Below are positions 26,735 to 38,076 of a DNA stretch of 64,000 nt, one piece after another. The DNA is taken from assembly GCA_016208975.1 (NCBI GenBank), contig JACQXA010000001.1:313834-377833 (forward strand), written 5' to 3'. Position 1 is the first letter of the stretch; each line of letters starts with the position of its first letter. A program made the position numbers and the translations under genes. Origin of the DNA: Nitrospinota bacterium. GTDB taxonomy: Bacteria; Nitrospinota_A; UBA7883; JACRLM01. Below the pieces are notes generated by a model. That model was not told the DNA's origin. It made no database searches and saw only the letters and a list, made by a program, of their open reading frames with translations.

Positions 26735-27265
26735 TCAGGATTCCACGTAGATCTTGCCGATCATCGTGTGATGCCCGATGCCGCAAAACTCGTTACAGAT
26801 TATGGTGTACTCTCCCGCCTTGGTGGGCGTGACCACCAGAAGGTTGTCCCATCCGGGGACCACCTCGAAATTGATGTTGATGGGAAACACGGAGAACCCG
26901 TGGTTCACATCACCCGAGGAAAGATGGAGCTTGTATGAGCTGTTTGCTTTCAGTTTCAGGATGGGGTCCCACGAAAACTGCCGGGCCCTCAGGTAAATGT
27001 CGCTATCGGCTGGTGGAGCCACTACGGGCGTCCCCTGCTCTTCCCCCACCTTATACTTGTCTATGAACCTGTCCGTGGCCTTGTCAAATTCCACGGCGGT
27101 CATTTTTGAGTAGGCCTGCGACGTGTTCTGCTCCCCTGTCACGTGCCACCAGGGCATGGCCAGGGTGAGAAGTATGCTCCAGGTGAGGGCCAGGATAATC
27201 CACAATCTTTCTTCCTTGTGGACCGGGGTGTCCCACCAGTTTCTGTCCGGCGATGAGATGCTCAT
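26735..27265 (-). CDS. CuA-binding subunit II of the haem-copper enzyme
   Basis: This 176-residue protein has one N-terminal transmembrane helix (LWIILALTWSILLTLAMPWW) and a periplasmic cupredoxin domain. The CuA ligands are complete: H in DVNHGFSV, then C-N-E-F-C-G-I-G-H-H-T-M near the C-terminus (C-x3-C-x3-H-x2-M). It should therefore receive electrons from a periplasmic donor and pass them to subunit I. The single N-terminal helix and short length resemble ba3-type subunit II. It lies 14 bases upstream of subunit I and 21 bases downstream of the first small subunit. Confidence 0.92.
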   Translation of the reverse strand: MSISSPDRNWWDTPVHKEERLWIILALTWSILLTLAMPWWHVTGEQNTSQAYSKMTAVEFDKATDRFIDKYKVGEEQGTPVVAPPADSDIYLRARQFSWDPILKLKANSSYKLHLSSGDVNHGFSVFPININFEVVPGWDNLLVVTPTKAGEYTIICNEFCGIGHHTMIGKIYVES

Positions 27266-27286
27266 GGTTTTTAATCCCCCAAAATG

Positions 27287-27457
27287 TCAATTTACCGCCT
27301 GGGTAAAGCCCACTGTGCCCAACTCCACAAGCCCCCACACGGTATAGCTTATGAAAGTGATGGCCACTCCGAGGAAGAACAGGAGGAAGATGTCGTCCAG
27401 AAACACTTGCCAGAACGAGATGGGTTTTTGCTGATCGGGAGATTTTTCCTGCGCCAT
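27287..27457 (-). CDS. Small single-span membrane subunit (56 residues), first gene of the respiratory operon
   Basis: This 56-codon frame begins with AAGGGG 7 bases before ATG 27457. The product has a polar N-terminus (MAQEKSPDQQKPISFW) and one helix (VFLDDIFLLFFLGVAITFISY), then a short tail ending FTQAVN. It sits immediately before the CuA subunit gene, so it is likely a structural subunit of the same complex. I do not recognise a named family. Like the 44-residue gene in the same operon, it is easily missed. Confidence 0.72.
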   Translation of the reverse strand: MAQEKSPDQQKPISFWQVFLDDIFLLFFLGVAITFISYTVWGLVELGTVGFTQAVN

Positions 27458-27587
27458 ACGTTGTCCCCTTTCAAGAAGGTTTGCCTTAAAGCACAGTTGA
27501 CCCGGCCATGAAACCAGCGGCCCGCAGGGAAATGCAAGGAGGGAAGGGCCTGTTTCACGCCGTTACGAACGCATTATCCCTCCACCT

Positions 27588-27621
27588 AAAAAGCGCCGGA
27601 TATGATAAAAGTCATCCGGCG
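27588..27621 (-). terminator. Hairpin with T run, in the leader of the respiratory operon
   Basis: Read on the minus strand, CGCCGGAT (27621-27614) pairs with ATCCGGCG (27601-27594) around a 12-base loop and is followed after one base by TTTTT. It lies between flgE (stop at 27700) and the operon's first ATG (27457). It is also downstream of the promoter at 27643-27671, so it may act either as the flgE terminator or as an attenuator in the operon leader. Confidence 0.65.
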
Positions 27622-27642
27622 TTAATAAATATATGTAAAATA

Positions 27643-27671
27643 TATATATATATCCGCACGGAGATTGTCAA
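27643..27671 (-). promoter_or_regulatory. Sigma-70 promoter for the respiratory operon
   Basis: On the minus strand, TTGACA (27671-27666), a perfect -35 box, is followed after 17 bases by TATATA (27648-27643) in a run of alternating A and T. The expected transcript would start near 27636 and have a leader of about 180 bases carrying the hairpin at 27588-27621. Confidence 0.65.
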
Positions 27672-27699
27672 ATGGGCGGGGTGTACCGGGGTACGGAAA

Positions 27700-28881
27700 C
27701 TAGGCTTTTATATCCAGCAGATAACCGGCCATTTCATCGGCGGCCTGGATCATTTTGGTTTGGGCGGTAAATCCGTATTTCGCCTGGATAAGGTTCACCA
27801 TCTCGCTCCCCAAATCCACGCCGGAAGCTTCCAGGGAGCCGGGGACTATCTCCCCAAATGAGCCGCTGGCGGCTACTCCGGCTATGGGCTGGCCCGAAGC
27901 GGCGGTTTCAAAATAAAGGTTGTTCCCGCCCCTCGATAGCCCGCCCGGGTTGGCGAAGTTATAAAGCTCCACCTGGGCCACCGGCTGGCTTTGCCCGTTT
28001 ATCATGGCCGACACGGTTCCATCGCTCCCAACCGACAGGCCGGAAATTTGCCCGCCGGGCGCTCCGTCCTGGGTGACGGCGGTGACTGTGGAGGCGGAAG
28101 CATACGATTTAACGCCACCGGCGGAGTTTAAATCCCAACTCATGGTCATGGGATCCGCTCCCGATGGAAAACCGGTTATGGTAAGGGATGGATTCGACGC
28201 TGGCGATGCAAGGTTCCCCGCCGAATCGAACGAAAGGGTTCCCGCCGCGCCGGAGCCGCTCAAGGTGGTTCCAGCCGGGCCGGTGGCGGAATAATCCCAC
28301 GTCCCGGCGCCGGTTTTGGTGAACGAATATGTGATGGGTACGCTCTCCCCCAGCGAGTTGTACGCGCTTACGGTAGTGGAAAAATTTTCCCCCACGGGAG
28401 CCTGGGCGTCCAGGTTCATCCCAAAACTGAAGGAACTGCTACCCTTTGGGGAGCCTTGCGCGTTAGATATATAGATATCCCCCGCCTGGGAGCTTCTAAC
28501 GAGAGCGCCCGAAGAATCCCTGGTGTAGGAATAACCCTGGATGAGGTTTCCGTTGGAGTCGGCAAGCCTGCCCCGGCTATCAATCTTGAAATCCCCGCCC
28601 CTGGTATAACCCGTTTGGCCATTGGGGCCTACGGCCTTGAAATAGCCGGAGCCGCTGATGGCCATATCCAGCGAGGCGCCTGTATAAGTGATTGCGCCTT
28701 GGGAATGCACGGTTTGCGTGGAGGCGGTGTAAACCCCCATCCCGCCCGGCAAAGACTGGTTTACAGTCCGGGATGGGCTGAATGCCGTGGTGTTTAGGTT
28801 TGCGATATTGTTGGCCGTAACCCTGGTGTTGTTCACATAGGCCCTCAGGCCAGACAGGGCGGAACCGAGACCTTCTATCAT
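27700..28881 (-). CDS. flgE: Flagellar hook protein
   Basis: This 393-residue protein is a FlgE-family hook or hook-basal-body protein. The N-terminal rod motif (GLRAYVNNTRVTANNIANLNT), the mid-protein FlgE/F/G-type DMAISGSGYFKAV followed by GYTRGGDFKI, and the C-terminal GVDLGSEMVNLIQAKYGFTA are all present. The central region is Ser/Gly/Thr-rich, as in hook proteins. Length is typical of FlgE (about 400). It stands apart from other rod and hook genes, with flagellin divergent beside it, and a sigma-28-like promoter lies upstream. A hook-like paralogue rather than the main hook protein cannot be excluded. Confidence 0.88.
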   Translation of the reverse strand: MIEGLGSALSGLRAYVNNTRVTANNIANLNTTAFSPSRTVNQSLPGGMGVYTASTQTVHSQGAITYTGASLDMAISGSGYFKAVGPNGQTGYTRGGDFKIDSRGRLADSNGNLIQGYSYTRDSSGALVRSSQAGDIYISNAQGSPKGSSSFSFGMNLDAQAPVGENFSTTVSAYNSLGESVPITYSFTKTGAGTWDYSATGPAGTTLSGSGAAGTLSFDSAGNLASPASNPSLTITGFPSGADPMTMSWDLNSAGGVKSYASASTVTAVTQDGAPGGQISGLSVGSDGTVSAMINGQSQPVAQVELYNFANPGGLSRGGNNLYFETAASGQPIAGVAASGSFGEIVPGSLEASGVDLGSEMVNLIQAKYGFTAQTKMIQAADEMAGYLLDIKA

Positions 28882-28968
28882 CAGGCGTCACCGAAAAAAC
28901 CAGCTATCTATATAATACAGCGCGCCAATAAGCGGTAACCATACCCCGCCAAGACTAATCCTTTTTCC

Positions 28969-28996
28969 TTATCGGCGCCCGCAAACAATTTCTTTA
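28969..28996 (-). promoter_or_regulatory. Sigma-28 (FliA) promoter for flgE
   Basis: On the minus strand, TAAAGAAA (28996-28989) is followed after 12 bases by GCCGATAA (28976-28969). The -10 element is a perfect match to the FliA consensus, and the -35 starts with the conserved TAAA. Spacing is one base longer than the usual 11. It lies about 90 bases before the hook gene start. Confidence 0.68.
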
Positions 28997-29066
28997 GTCC
29001 ATTTTAGCCCTTTTTTCATTAATGCAGATTTTTCCCGTATAGGGGAAATTTTTTCCACCTTCCGCT

Positions 29067-29092
29067 TAAGAAAAGTCCGGGCCTTCCGAAAA
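29067..29092 (+). promoter_or_regulatory. Possible sigma-28 promoter for flagellin
   Basis: TAAGAAAA (29067-29074) and TCCGAAAA (29085-29092) resemble the FliA -35 and -10 elements with 10 bases between. The match is weaker than that of the flgE promoter. The leader to the flagellin ATG would be about 140 bases; the rest of the 357-base gap shows only a GCCGG inverted repeat near 29119-29140. Confidence 0.35.
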
Positions 29093-29238
29093 GATGATTA
29101 GGCGATATATAAACCGGCAACGGTAAGGTCGCCGGAAGAAAGAACTGGAAGTTTTTAAGAAAGCCTTCACCACCAGATTTAATGGAAGAGCTGGCGGGGC
29201 GGCAGGGAAGCTAAACCCAATCATGGAGGAACCTAGTC

Positions 29239-30087
29239 ATGGCACTGCGAGTCTATAACAACCTTTATTCAGTGACCGCCCAGCGACACTTGGGCAACAA
29301 CAGCGGCGCTCTTCAGAAATCTCTGGAAAGGCTATCTTCAGGTTTGAGGGTCAACCGCGGCGCGGACGACGCGGCCGGCCTGGCCATATCTGAAGCTCTG
29401 CGGGGTGACATCCGCTCCCTTCAGCAGGCGTCCAGAAACGCTTCCGACGGCGTGAGCATGATAAACACCGCGGAAGGCGCCCTCTCCGAGCAGTCTTCAA
29501 TCCTTGTTCGTATGCGGGAACTGGCCTCCCAGGCCGCCACTGGCACTGTAGGCTCCACCGAGCGGCAGACCATCAACCGTGAGTTCAACGCGCTCCGCAA
29601 CGAAATAGACAGGATTTCGGCGGTTACAGAGTTCAACGGGCAGAAGCTTATAGACGGCTCTCTGCGTTCCGGCGGCTCAAGCGTGGTTATCCATGTGGGT
29701 ATGCAGGCCACCAGCAACGACCGCATCAACCTCAATACCTCCGTGGATCTGACCGCCATAGACTCCACCGGTTTGAACATCACCAACATATCGGTGACCC
29801 ATGTCCAGTCGGCCCTGGATTCGATGACCAGGCTTGATTCGGCCATCTCGACCGTTACGGAAGGCCGCGGTAAACTGGGCGCGGTGCAGAACCGGCTGGT
29901 GCACACCATCAACAACCTGGCGGTGAGCGCCGAGAACCTGCAGGCCGCCGAATCGCAGATCCGCGACGCCGACTACGCCAGTGAAATATCGCAGTTCACC
30001 AGGAACCAGATACTGGTGCAGGCTTCCACCGCGATATTGGCCCAGGCCAACCTGGTGCCGCAGACGGTGTTACAGCTCTTAGGGTAA
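29239..30087 (+). CDS. fliC: Flagellin
   Basis: This 282-residue flagellin has conserved N-terminal D0/D1 (RHLGNNSGALQKSLERLSSG, then INRGADDAAGLAISE-like RVNRGADDAAGLAISEALRG) and C-terminal D1/D0 (GAVQNRLVHTINNL; NILVQASTAILAQANLVPQ-like end). The surface-exposed centre is short (about 100 residues), so the filament has only a small variable domain. GGAGG lies 9 bases before the ATG. A strong terminator follows. It is divergent from the hook gene. No flagellin glycosylation or export genes are visible in the window. Confidence 0.95.
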   Translation: MALRVYNNLYSVTAQRHLGNNSGALQKSLERLSSGLRVNRGADDAAGLAISEALRGDIRSLQQASRNASDGVSMINTAEGALSEQSSILVRMRELASQAATGTVGSTERQTINREFNALRNEIDRISAVTEFNGQKLIDGSLRSGGSSVVIHVGMQATSNDRINLNTSVDLTAIDSTGLNITNISVTHVQSALDSMTRLDSAISTVTEGRGKLGAVQNRLVHTINNLAVSAENLQAAESQIRDADYASEISQFTRNQILVQASTAILAQANLVPQTVLQLLG

Positions 30088-30118
30088 CAACCGGCTTGGG
30101 AAACCAGGCCTGAAAAGG

Positions 30119-30147
30119 GGCGGCGGGCAAAACCCGCCGCCTTTTTT
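30119..30147 (+). terminator. Rho-independent terminator after flagellin
   Basis: GGCGGCGGG (30119-30127) pairs perfectly with CCCGCCGCC (30133-30141) around a 5-base loop and is followed by six T residues. Confidence 0.92.
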
Positions 30148-30212
30148 ATTTTCGTCGGGAGGTATTTGGAACTTGTATATCATGGCTGGTGGCCTTGGCG
30201 GGCTGTCATAGT

Positions 30213-30304
30213 GAGACTGCCGAGCCATGACAATCAATCTATTGTCACACCTCGACAAGCCCGGGGTGACAGGGAGGGTGTCAGGCTGAGCCTGCCGAAG
30301 CCTG
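30213..30304. repeat. Intergenic repeat of the TCAGGCTGAGCCTG type
   Basis: The gap between flagellin and kdsA holds GTCATAGTGAG followed by further segments with GTCACACCTCGACAAGC and TCAGGCTGAGCCTGCCGAAG. Short sequences of this kind recur in intergenic regions of many bacterial genomes, by general knowledge. Only this one example is in the window, so the call rests on sequence resemblance. Confidence 0.4.
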
Positions 30305-30312
30305 ATTATTTT

Positions 30313-33473
<3,161 letters not shown>

Positions 33474-33484
<11 letters not shown>

Positions 33485-34094
33485 GTGGTTTTTCGAGCGT
33501 TGTTAGGCGTATCTCTTCAGCGGTCTTCACATCCATACCTTTGTTCCGGGCAACCAGCTTTTCTATCAACATATTCCTGACTTCAAGGGGAAGATTTTGA
33601 GCGAATTTTTGCTTCACGTCAACCCGCTCCGGAGTTACGCGGAACACGGCCGTGTTTGAAAGCTCTTTTGCGTACAATGGCGCGATGGCGCTTATGGGCG
33701 CATGCCCCCCTTCCGGCTGGTATTTTGCCATTAACAACCCTAACGCGAGAGCCTTTTCTTCGGCATCGGTTATAACATCCCCCCACCCTTTCATAAGGAC
33801 CGATTTGAACAGCATGGTGGCCGGGCAGGCGAATTCCGACGAGCGCCAGTAAGACGGAATGTAAGAGTATGGGATATACGCGAGGAAGGTGACTTTAGCC
33901 CCGTTTTTCAGCGCGTGATACTTTGCGCCGTCCACAGCGCCGTGGAAGAATATTTTCCCGCCGGAGAAAGCAAAATTGACTGGAAGCGTCATCGGCCATC
34001 CGTCGCCGTCCACAAAGCCCAATTGCCCCACTTCTATGGCTGAAAAAAGCTCCTGGGCATCTGTCGCGTCCACCTCAAACTCACTGCGTCTCAT
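33474..34094 (-). CDS. Pyridoxamine 5'-phosphate oxidase-like FMN-binding protein
   Basis: This 206-residue protein has a split-barrel flavin-binding fold typical of the PPOX/Nim-like family: MRRSEFEVDATDAQELFSAI at the start, GQLGFVDGDGWPMTLPVNFAF and KIFFHGAVDGAKYHALKNGAKVTF. About 75 C-terminal residues extend the core domain. Members bind FMN or F420 or act as haem-degrading-like proteins, so the reaction is not assignable. ATG 34094 is preferred over the TTG two codons upstream. It overlaps kdsB, but a role in Kdo synthesis is not implied. Confidence 0.82.
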
Positions 34095-34115
34095 CGGCAA
34101 ACCGTCCCGTGGCCG

Positions 34116-35519
34116 TTAATACGCATGTTTGTTCACAAACCCGCGCCAAACCGTGAGCCACAATATTTTCAGGTCAAAAAGCATGGACCAGTTTTCGATG
34201 TAATGGAGGTCGTACTCTATCCTTTTCTCCAGCGAGGTGTTCCCCCGGAACCCGTTCACCTGGGCCCAGCCTGTCATGCCCGCCTTCATCTTGTGCCTCA
34301 GCATGTACATGGGTATGTTCTTGCTGAAATCCTCCACGAACACCGGGCGTTCGGGCCGGGGGCCCACAAGGCTCATATCCCCCTTCAACACATTAAAAAG
34401 CTGGGGCAGTTCGTCCAGGCTGGTCCTTCTTATAAACTCCCCGACCTTTGTCTTGCGGCTGTCGTCCTTGCTGGCCCAAACGGCGCCGGTTTGTTTCTCC
34501 GCGCCTTCCACCATGGAGCGAAACTTGTATATGTGGAACCGGCCGCCGCCAAGGCTCATCCGCTCTTGCCGGAAAAGGACCGGCCCGCGAGACTCCAGCT
34601 TGATGAGCGCCGCTATGGCGAGCATAACCGGCGACCAGATGACGATGAACAACATGGAGAAGATGATGTCGAACAGGCGTTTTAGCACCAGGTTCCAGCC
34701 ATACAGCGGGCTTTCGGAGAGGGACACTATGGGAATGCCGTCGAAATCCTCCACCCCGGCGTTAAGCCGCATGAACTGGAGAATGTCCGGCGCCAGTTTG
34801 ACGTCCACCATCTCATCCCCCAAAAGGCTCAAGGTCTTGTCCAGAAGGTCGTTGGCCTGCCGGGGAAGGGCCATGAATATCTGGTCCACCCCTCTTTGGC
34901 TAATCAGTCTTTTGATGTCGCCAACGGTCCCTATCACTTCATATCCGTGATATGACTTGCCGGTTTCATTTTCGTCCTGCGCCAGCATGCCCACAACTTT
35001 CAGCCCCGATTCCGGATGGCGGGCGAAGGTGGCCGCCAATGTTTGGCCCAGCTCGCCGGTTCCCACTATCAGGACATACCGGAGGTTGTACCCCTTGCTC
35101 CGCATGATCCGGAGGATGGTCCTGACAGAAGTGTGCGAAACCATGAGCCCCACCACGCTTATCCCCCAGAACAGGGCCATAACGGCGCGGGAATAAGAAT
35201 ACTCGCGGAAAAAGAAGGTGGCGGCCATCATGAAGATTGTGGCCACGGTGGCGGTGCGGAAAATGCGGTAGTACTCGTGAAACCGCGAGTCCGACCGCAT
35301 GGGGGTGTAAAGGCCGCTGAACCGGAGCGAGAAGAACCAGGTAACCATGATGATCGGGACGAAGATAAGGTAATCCCATAGAGGGGGAACACCCTTGTCA
35401 ACCTCGATCACCTCCAGGCTGAACCGGACGTAATAGGCCAATAGCCAAGACACCGCCGCAACCAGCGTGTCTGCGGCCAGCATTATGGTAAGGAACAGCT
35501 GGTTATGTTTCTTTAACAT
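34116..35519 (-). CDS. Undecaprenyl-phosphate sugar-1-phosphate transferase (polyprenyl glycosylphosphotransferase)
   Basis: This 467-residue membrane protein has four or five N-terminal helices, a CoA-binding-like Rossmann region (YVLIVGTGELGQTLA, about residues 150-165) and a C-terminal bacterial sugar transferase domain. The latter has the membrane re-entrant helix (LFDIIFSMLFIVIWSPVMLAIAA), FRQERMSLGGGRFHIYKFRSM, RRTSLDELPQLFNVLKGDMS and VGPRPERPVF. It belongs to the WbaP/ExoY-type family that starts surface polysaccharide repeat units on undecaprenyl phosphate. The first sugar is not predictable. manC in the same window could supply GDP-mannose for later steps. Confidence 0.93.
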   Translation of the reverse strand: MLKKHNQLFLTIMLAADTLVAAVSWLLAYYVRFSLEVIEVDKGVPPLWDYLIFVPIIMVTWFFSLRFSGLYTPMRSDSRFHEYYRIFRTATVATIFMMAATFFFREYSYSRAVMALFWGISVVGLMVSHTSVRTILRIMRSKGYNLRYVLIVGTGELGQTLAATFARHPESGLKVVGMLAQDENETGKSYHGYEVIGTVGDIKRLISQRGVDQIFMALPRQANDLLDKTLSLLGDEMVDVKLAPDILQFMRLNAGVEDFDGIPIVSLSESPLYGWNLVLKRLFDIIFSMLFIVIWSPVMLAIAALIKLESRGPVLFRQERMSLGGGRFHIYKFRSMVEGAEKQTGAVWASKDDSRKTKVGEFIRRTSLDELPQLFNVLKGDMSLVGPRPERPVFVEDFSKNIPMYMLRHKMKAGMTGWAQVNGFRGNTSLEKRIEYDLHYIENWSMLFDLKILWLTVWRGFVNKHAY

Positions 35520-35702
35520 TATCCGAATCCAAAGAACGTCGCCAATGGCGCAAGACGCTGAAAATTATAACCCATCCGGCCATGGTTTGGGTAGGCGCCC
35601 GGTACGTCTATTTGACGTGGACTGAATTGCAAATAAAACACCGGCCTGCGTGAAAGCCCTCAAGCATCACCCCGCCCATCCCCAGGGTGTAAAATAATAT
35701 CC

Positions 35703-37427
35703 ATGATAATTCACCGGTATGGCCCATGGGAGGAGCCGCCAAAACCTCCTTTCACTTTGGAAGACGTTGTCCGCGCCGCAACGGAGCTGGTGATGCGCTA
35801 CCACATAAGCTTCAACGAGGCGTTGCGCTATCTTCTGGAGCAGGGCCTGCCCGTAAACGAGTTCCTCCGCAACGACGGGTTCGACACCCTGCTGGAGGAG
35901 TACATTCAAAAAGTGGACTCCATGCAGGAAGAGTTGCGCGGGAAATACGACATCAAGGGGCTGTCCAGAAAATCCGCCCGCAGGTTCAAGACCGCCGCCA
36001 GCAAGGCCCGGGAGCTTGCCCGGAATGACGATAGCCTTGCGCGCCAGATAGAAAAAGCCGCCAGGGATAAAAGCGCCTCGGCGCTCCATGAGGCCCGGTG
36101 GATCCTGCGCCGCGCAGATAAGGACAGTGTGGAGCTGGAAGAAGAGCTTTTCAAAGCCATGGCCCACGCGGAAACGCTTGCCGACACCGAAAAGTTCCTT
36201 GAACGGTTCGGCGACGTTTTCCATGGCAAACGCGAACCTTCGCCTCATGAAGCCAGGGACGTTTTCAAACAATACGAAACCCTGGAAGACTTGCGCCGCC
36301 AGCTGGAAAACGCAAAGGAAAGGGGCGACCTGTTCGGGGTGGACGAACAAAACCTTAAAAACATCATGGGCGACGAGGCTTACGAGAAGTTTAACAAGGC
36401 CCGGGAAGATACCATGAACCAGCTGGCCGAGGCTTTGAAAACCACGGGCCTTGTGGAGCGGGACGACGATGGCGTGTTCAAGCTTACCCCTTCGGCGGCG
36501 CGCAAAGTTGGCTCCCGGGCGCTTTCGGAAATTTTCGAGCAGTTGAAAATGGACGGCTCCGGCGTCCATCTTGTGGAGATGAAGGGCGAAGGAGCCGTGG
36601 AAACCGCCCGCACAAGACCCTATGAGTATGGCGACCCTCTCACTGGGCTGGACGTGGCCGCAAGCCTTTTAAACGCCATGGTGCGCGAGGGATCCACCAA
36701 GGCCCGCCTGCGCCGGGAAGATATGGAAGTGGCCCAAACCGCGGGGACAGCCCACGCCAACATAGTGGTCATGCTGGACATGAGCGGCTCCATGAGCCGT
36801 TACGGCCGGTTCCACAACGCGAAAAAAATGGCCCTGGCGCTGGATGCGCTCACCCGCGCCTATTATCCCCAGGACTCGGTGAGTTTCATAGGGTTTGCCA
36901 CCTTCGCCAAACGCGCGGCGTTGGGGGATATCATGAACCTGGCTCCGGAGCCGGTGACTTTCGCAGGAGGCGCGGTGAACATGCGGGTGGATTTTTCCCG
37001 GATAAGAGACCCCAAGGCGGAACTGGCCCATGTGCCGCGATATTTCACCAACATGCAAAAAGGGTTCGAACTGGCGCGGAGCATCCTGCAATCGCAACAA
37101 GGGACCAACAAGGAGATAATCCTTATTACAGACGGCGCCCCAACTGCATATTACAAAGGCTCCATGTTGTATCTAACTTACCCACCGGGCCAACCGGCTT
37201 TCGAGGCCACGTTGAACGAGGTGCGGGCGCTGACCGGCGAGGGTATCAGGATAAACGCGTTCCTGCTGGGCTCCGATTTCGACTCCGGCTATTTCGGCGA
37301 GGACGAATTTATCCAGTCCATGCTGAAAATAAACCGGGGCAGGCTTTACCAGCCGGAGCCGGACAGCCTTACCCGCTACGCCATTGTGGACTACATAACC
37401 CACCGTCGCATGACCATGGAGACTTAG
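35703..37427 (+). CDS. VWA-domain protein with long helical N-terminal region
   Basis: This 574-residue cytoplasmic protein has a helical N-terminal half (residues 1 to about 330) and a von Willebrand factor A domain (about 345-555). The MIDAS metal-binding motif is intact: VVMLDMSGSMSRYG (D-x-S-x-S), later YYPQDSVSFIGFATFA and ILITDGAPTAYY. Such proteins often work with MoxR-type AAA ATPases, but none lies next to it here. The function is unknown. It is followed 3 bases later by a GTG-started membrane protein, suggesting co-transcription. Confidence 0.83.
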   Translation: MIIHRYGPWEEPPKPPFTLEDVVRAATELVMRYHISFNEALRYLLEQGLPVNEFLRNDGFDTLLEEYIQKVDSMQEELRGKYDIKGLSRKSARRFKTAASKARELARNDDSLARQIEKAARDKSASALHEARWILRRADKDSVELEEELFKAMAHAETLADTEKFLERFGDVFHGKREPSPHEARDVFKQYETLEDLRRQLENAKERGDLFGVDEQNLKNIMGDEAYEKFNKAREDTMNQLAEALKTTGLVERDDDGVFKLTPSAARKVGSRALSEIFEQLKMDGSGVHLVEMKGEGAVETARTRPYEYGDPLTGLDVAASLLNAMVREGSTKARLRREDMEVAQTAGTAHANIVVMLDMSGSMSRYGRFHNAKKMALALDALTRAYYPQDSVSFIGFATFAKRAALGDIMNLAPEPVTFAGGAVNMRVDFSRIRDPKAELAHVPRYFTNMQKGFELARSILQSQQGTNKEIILITDGAPTAYYKGSMLYLTYPPGQPAFEATLNEVRALTGEGIRINAFLLGSDFDSGYFGEDEFIQSMLKINRGRLYQPEPDSLTRYAIVDYITHRRMTMET

Positions 37428-37430
37428 CCG

Positions 37431-37982
37431 GTGCCTACCCCAATCGGCCACTGCCTCATTGGTCTTGCGGTGGGGGAGTTTTACAGCAAGCGCAAGCCCG
37501 GTGAAAAACATGCGTGGATCACAAGCCTTTACTTCACCGCCGTGGCCTGCATGGCGGACCTGGATTTCATATCCTGGGACGGCGATGGATTAAACATCTC
37601 ATCCTTGGGGCACCATGGGATCACCCACTCTTTGGGGTTTGCGGTGATAGCGTCGGCGCTTGCCGGAGCCGTGGCGGTATTTTTGGACTCGCCGAATTGG
37701 TTCAGGCTTTCATTTCTTACCGGGCTGGCCTACACAAGCCACATCATGGCGGACATCATATGCGTGGACGAGTTCCCGCAAAACGGCATTGGCCTTCCGG
37801 CCCTGTGGCCTTTGAGCGGCGATTATTACATCATCCCGCTATTACCCGGCGTGGACAGAAGCCATGTGTTCACGATGGCCAACGCCGTGAACCTGTCGCT
37901 GGAGATTGCGCTTTTCGGCGGTGTGTATCTTGCGGCGCAATGGTTGATGAAGGCCAAGAATCCACAGCGGCAATTTCAATAA
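37431..37982 (+). CDS. DUF457-type inner-membrane metal-dependent hydrolase-like protein
   Basis: This 183-residue membrane protein starts with GTG 37431 (MPTPIGHCLIGLAVG). It contains HHGITHSLGF and YTSHIMADIIC, His motifs typical of the YdjM/YbcI (DUF457) family, which are predicted metal-dependent membrane hydrolases. Three to four hydrophobic helices are visible. A loop (FPQNGIGLPALWPLS) precedes the last helix. The biochemical function of the family is not established. The ribosome-binding site is weak, and translation may depend on coupling to the VWA gene. Confidence 0.8.
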   Translation: MPTPIGHCLIGLAVGEFYSKRKPGEKHAWITSLYFTAVACMADLDFISWDGDGLNISSLGHHGITHSLGFAVIASALAGAVAVFLDSPNWFRLSFLTGLAYTSHIMADIICVDEFPQNGIGLPALWPLSGDYYIIPLLPGVDRSHVFTMANAVNLSLEIALFGGVYLAAQWLMKAKNPQRQFQ

Positions 37983-38076
37983 CCGCCGCAACAGCGCGTC
38001 CGCGCATATAAGCCATCTACCTTTTACCGCCTGATTAGAGTGATAGAATGTAGCAAAAGATCGTCAGGTAAAGCGA

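Noticed and set aside
35667-36569. Minus-strand frame (300 codons) opposite the VWA gene
   Set aside because: The VWA gene's helical N-terminal half covers this region and the antisense product shows no domain.
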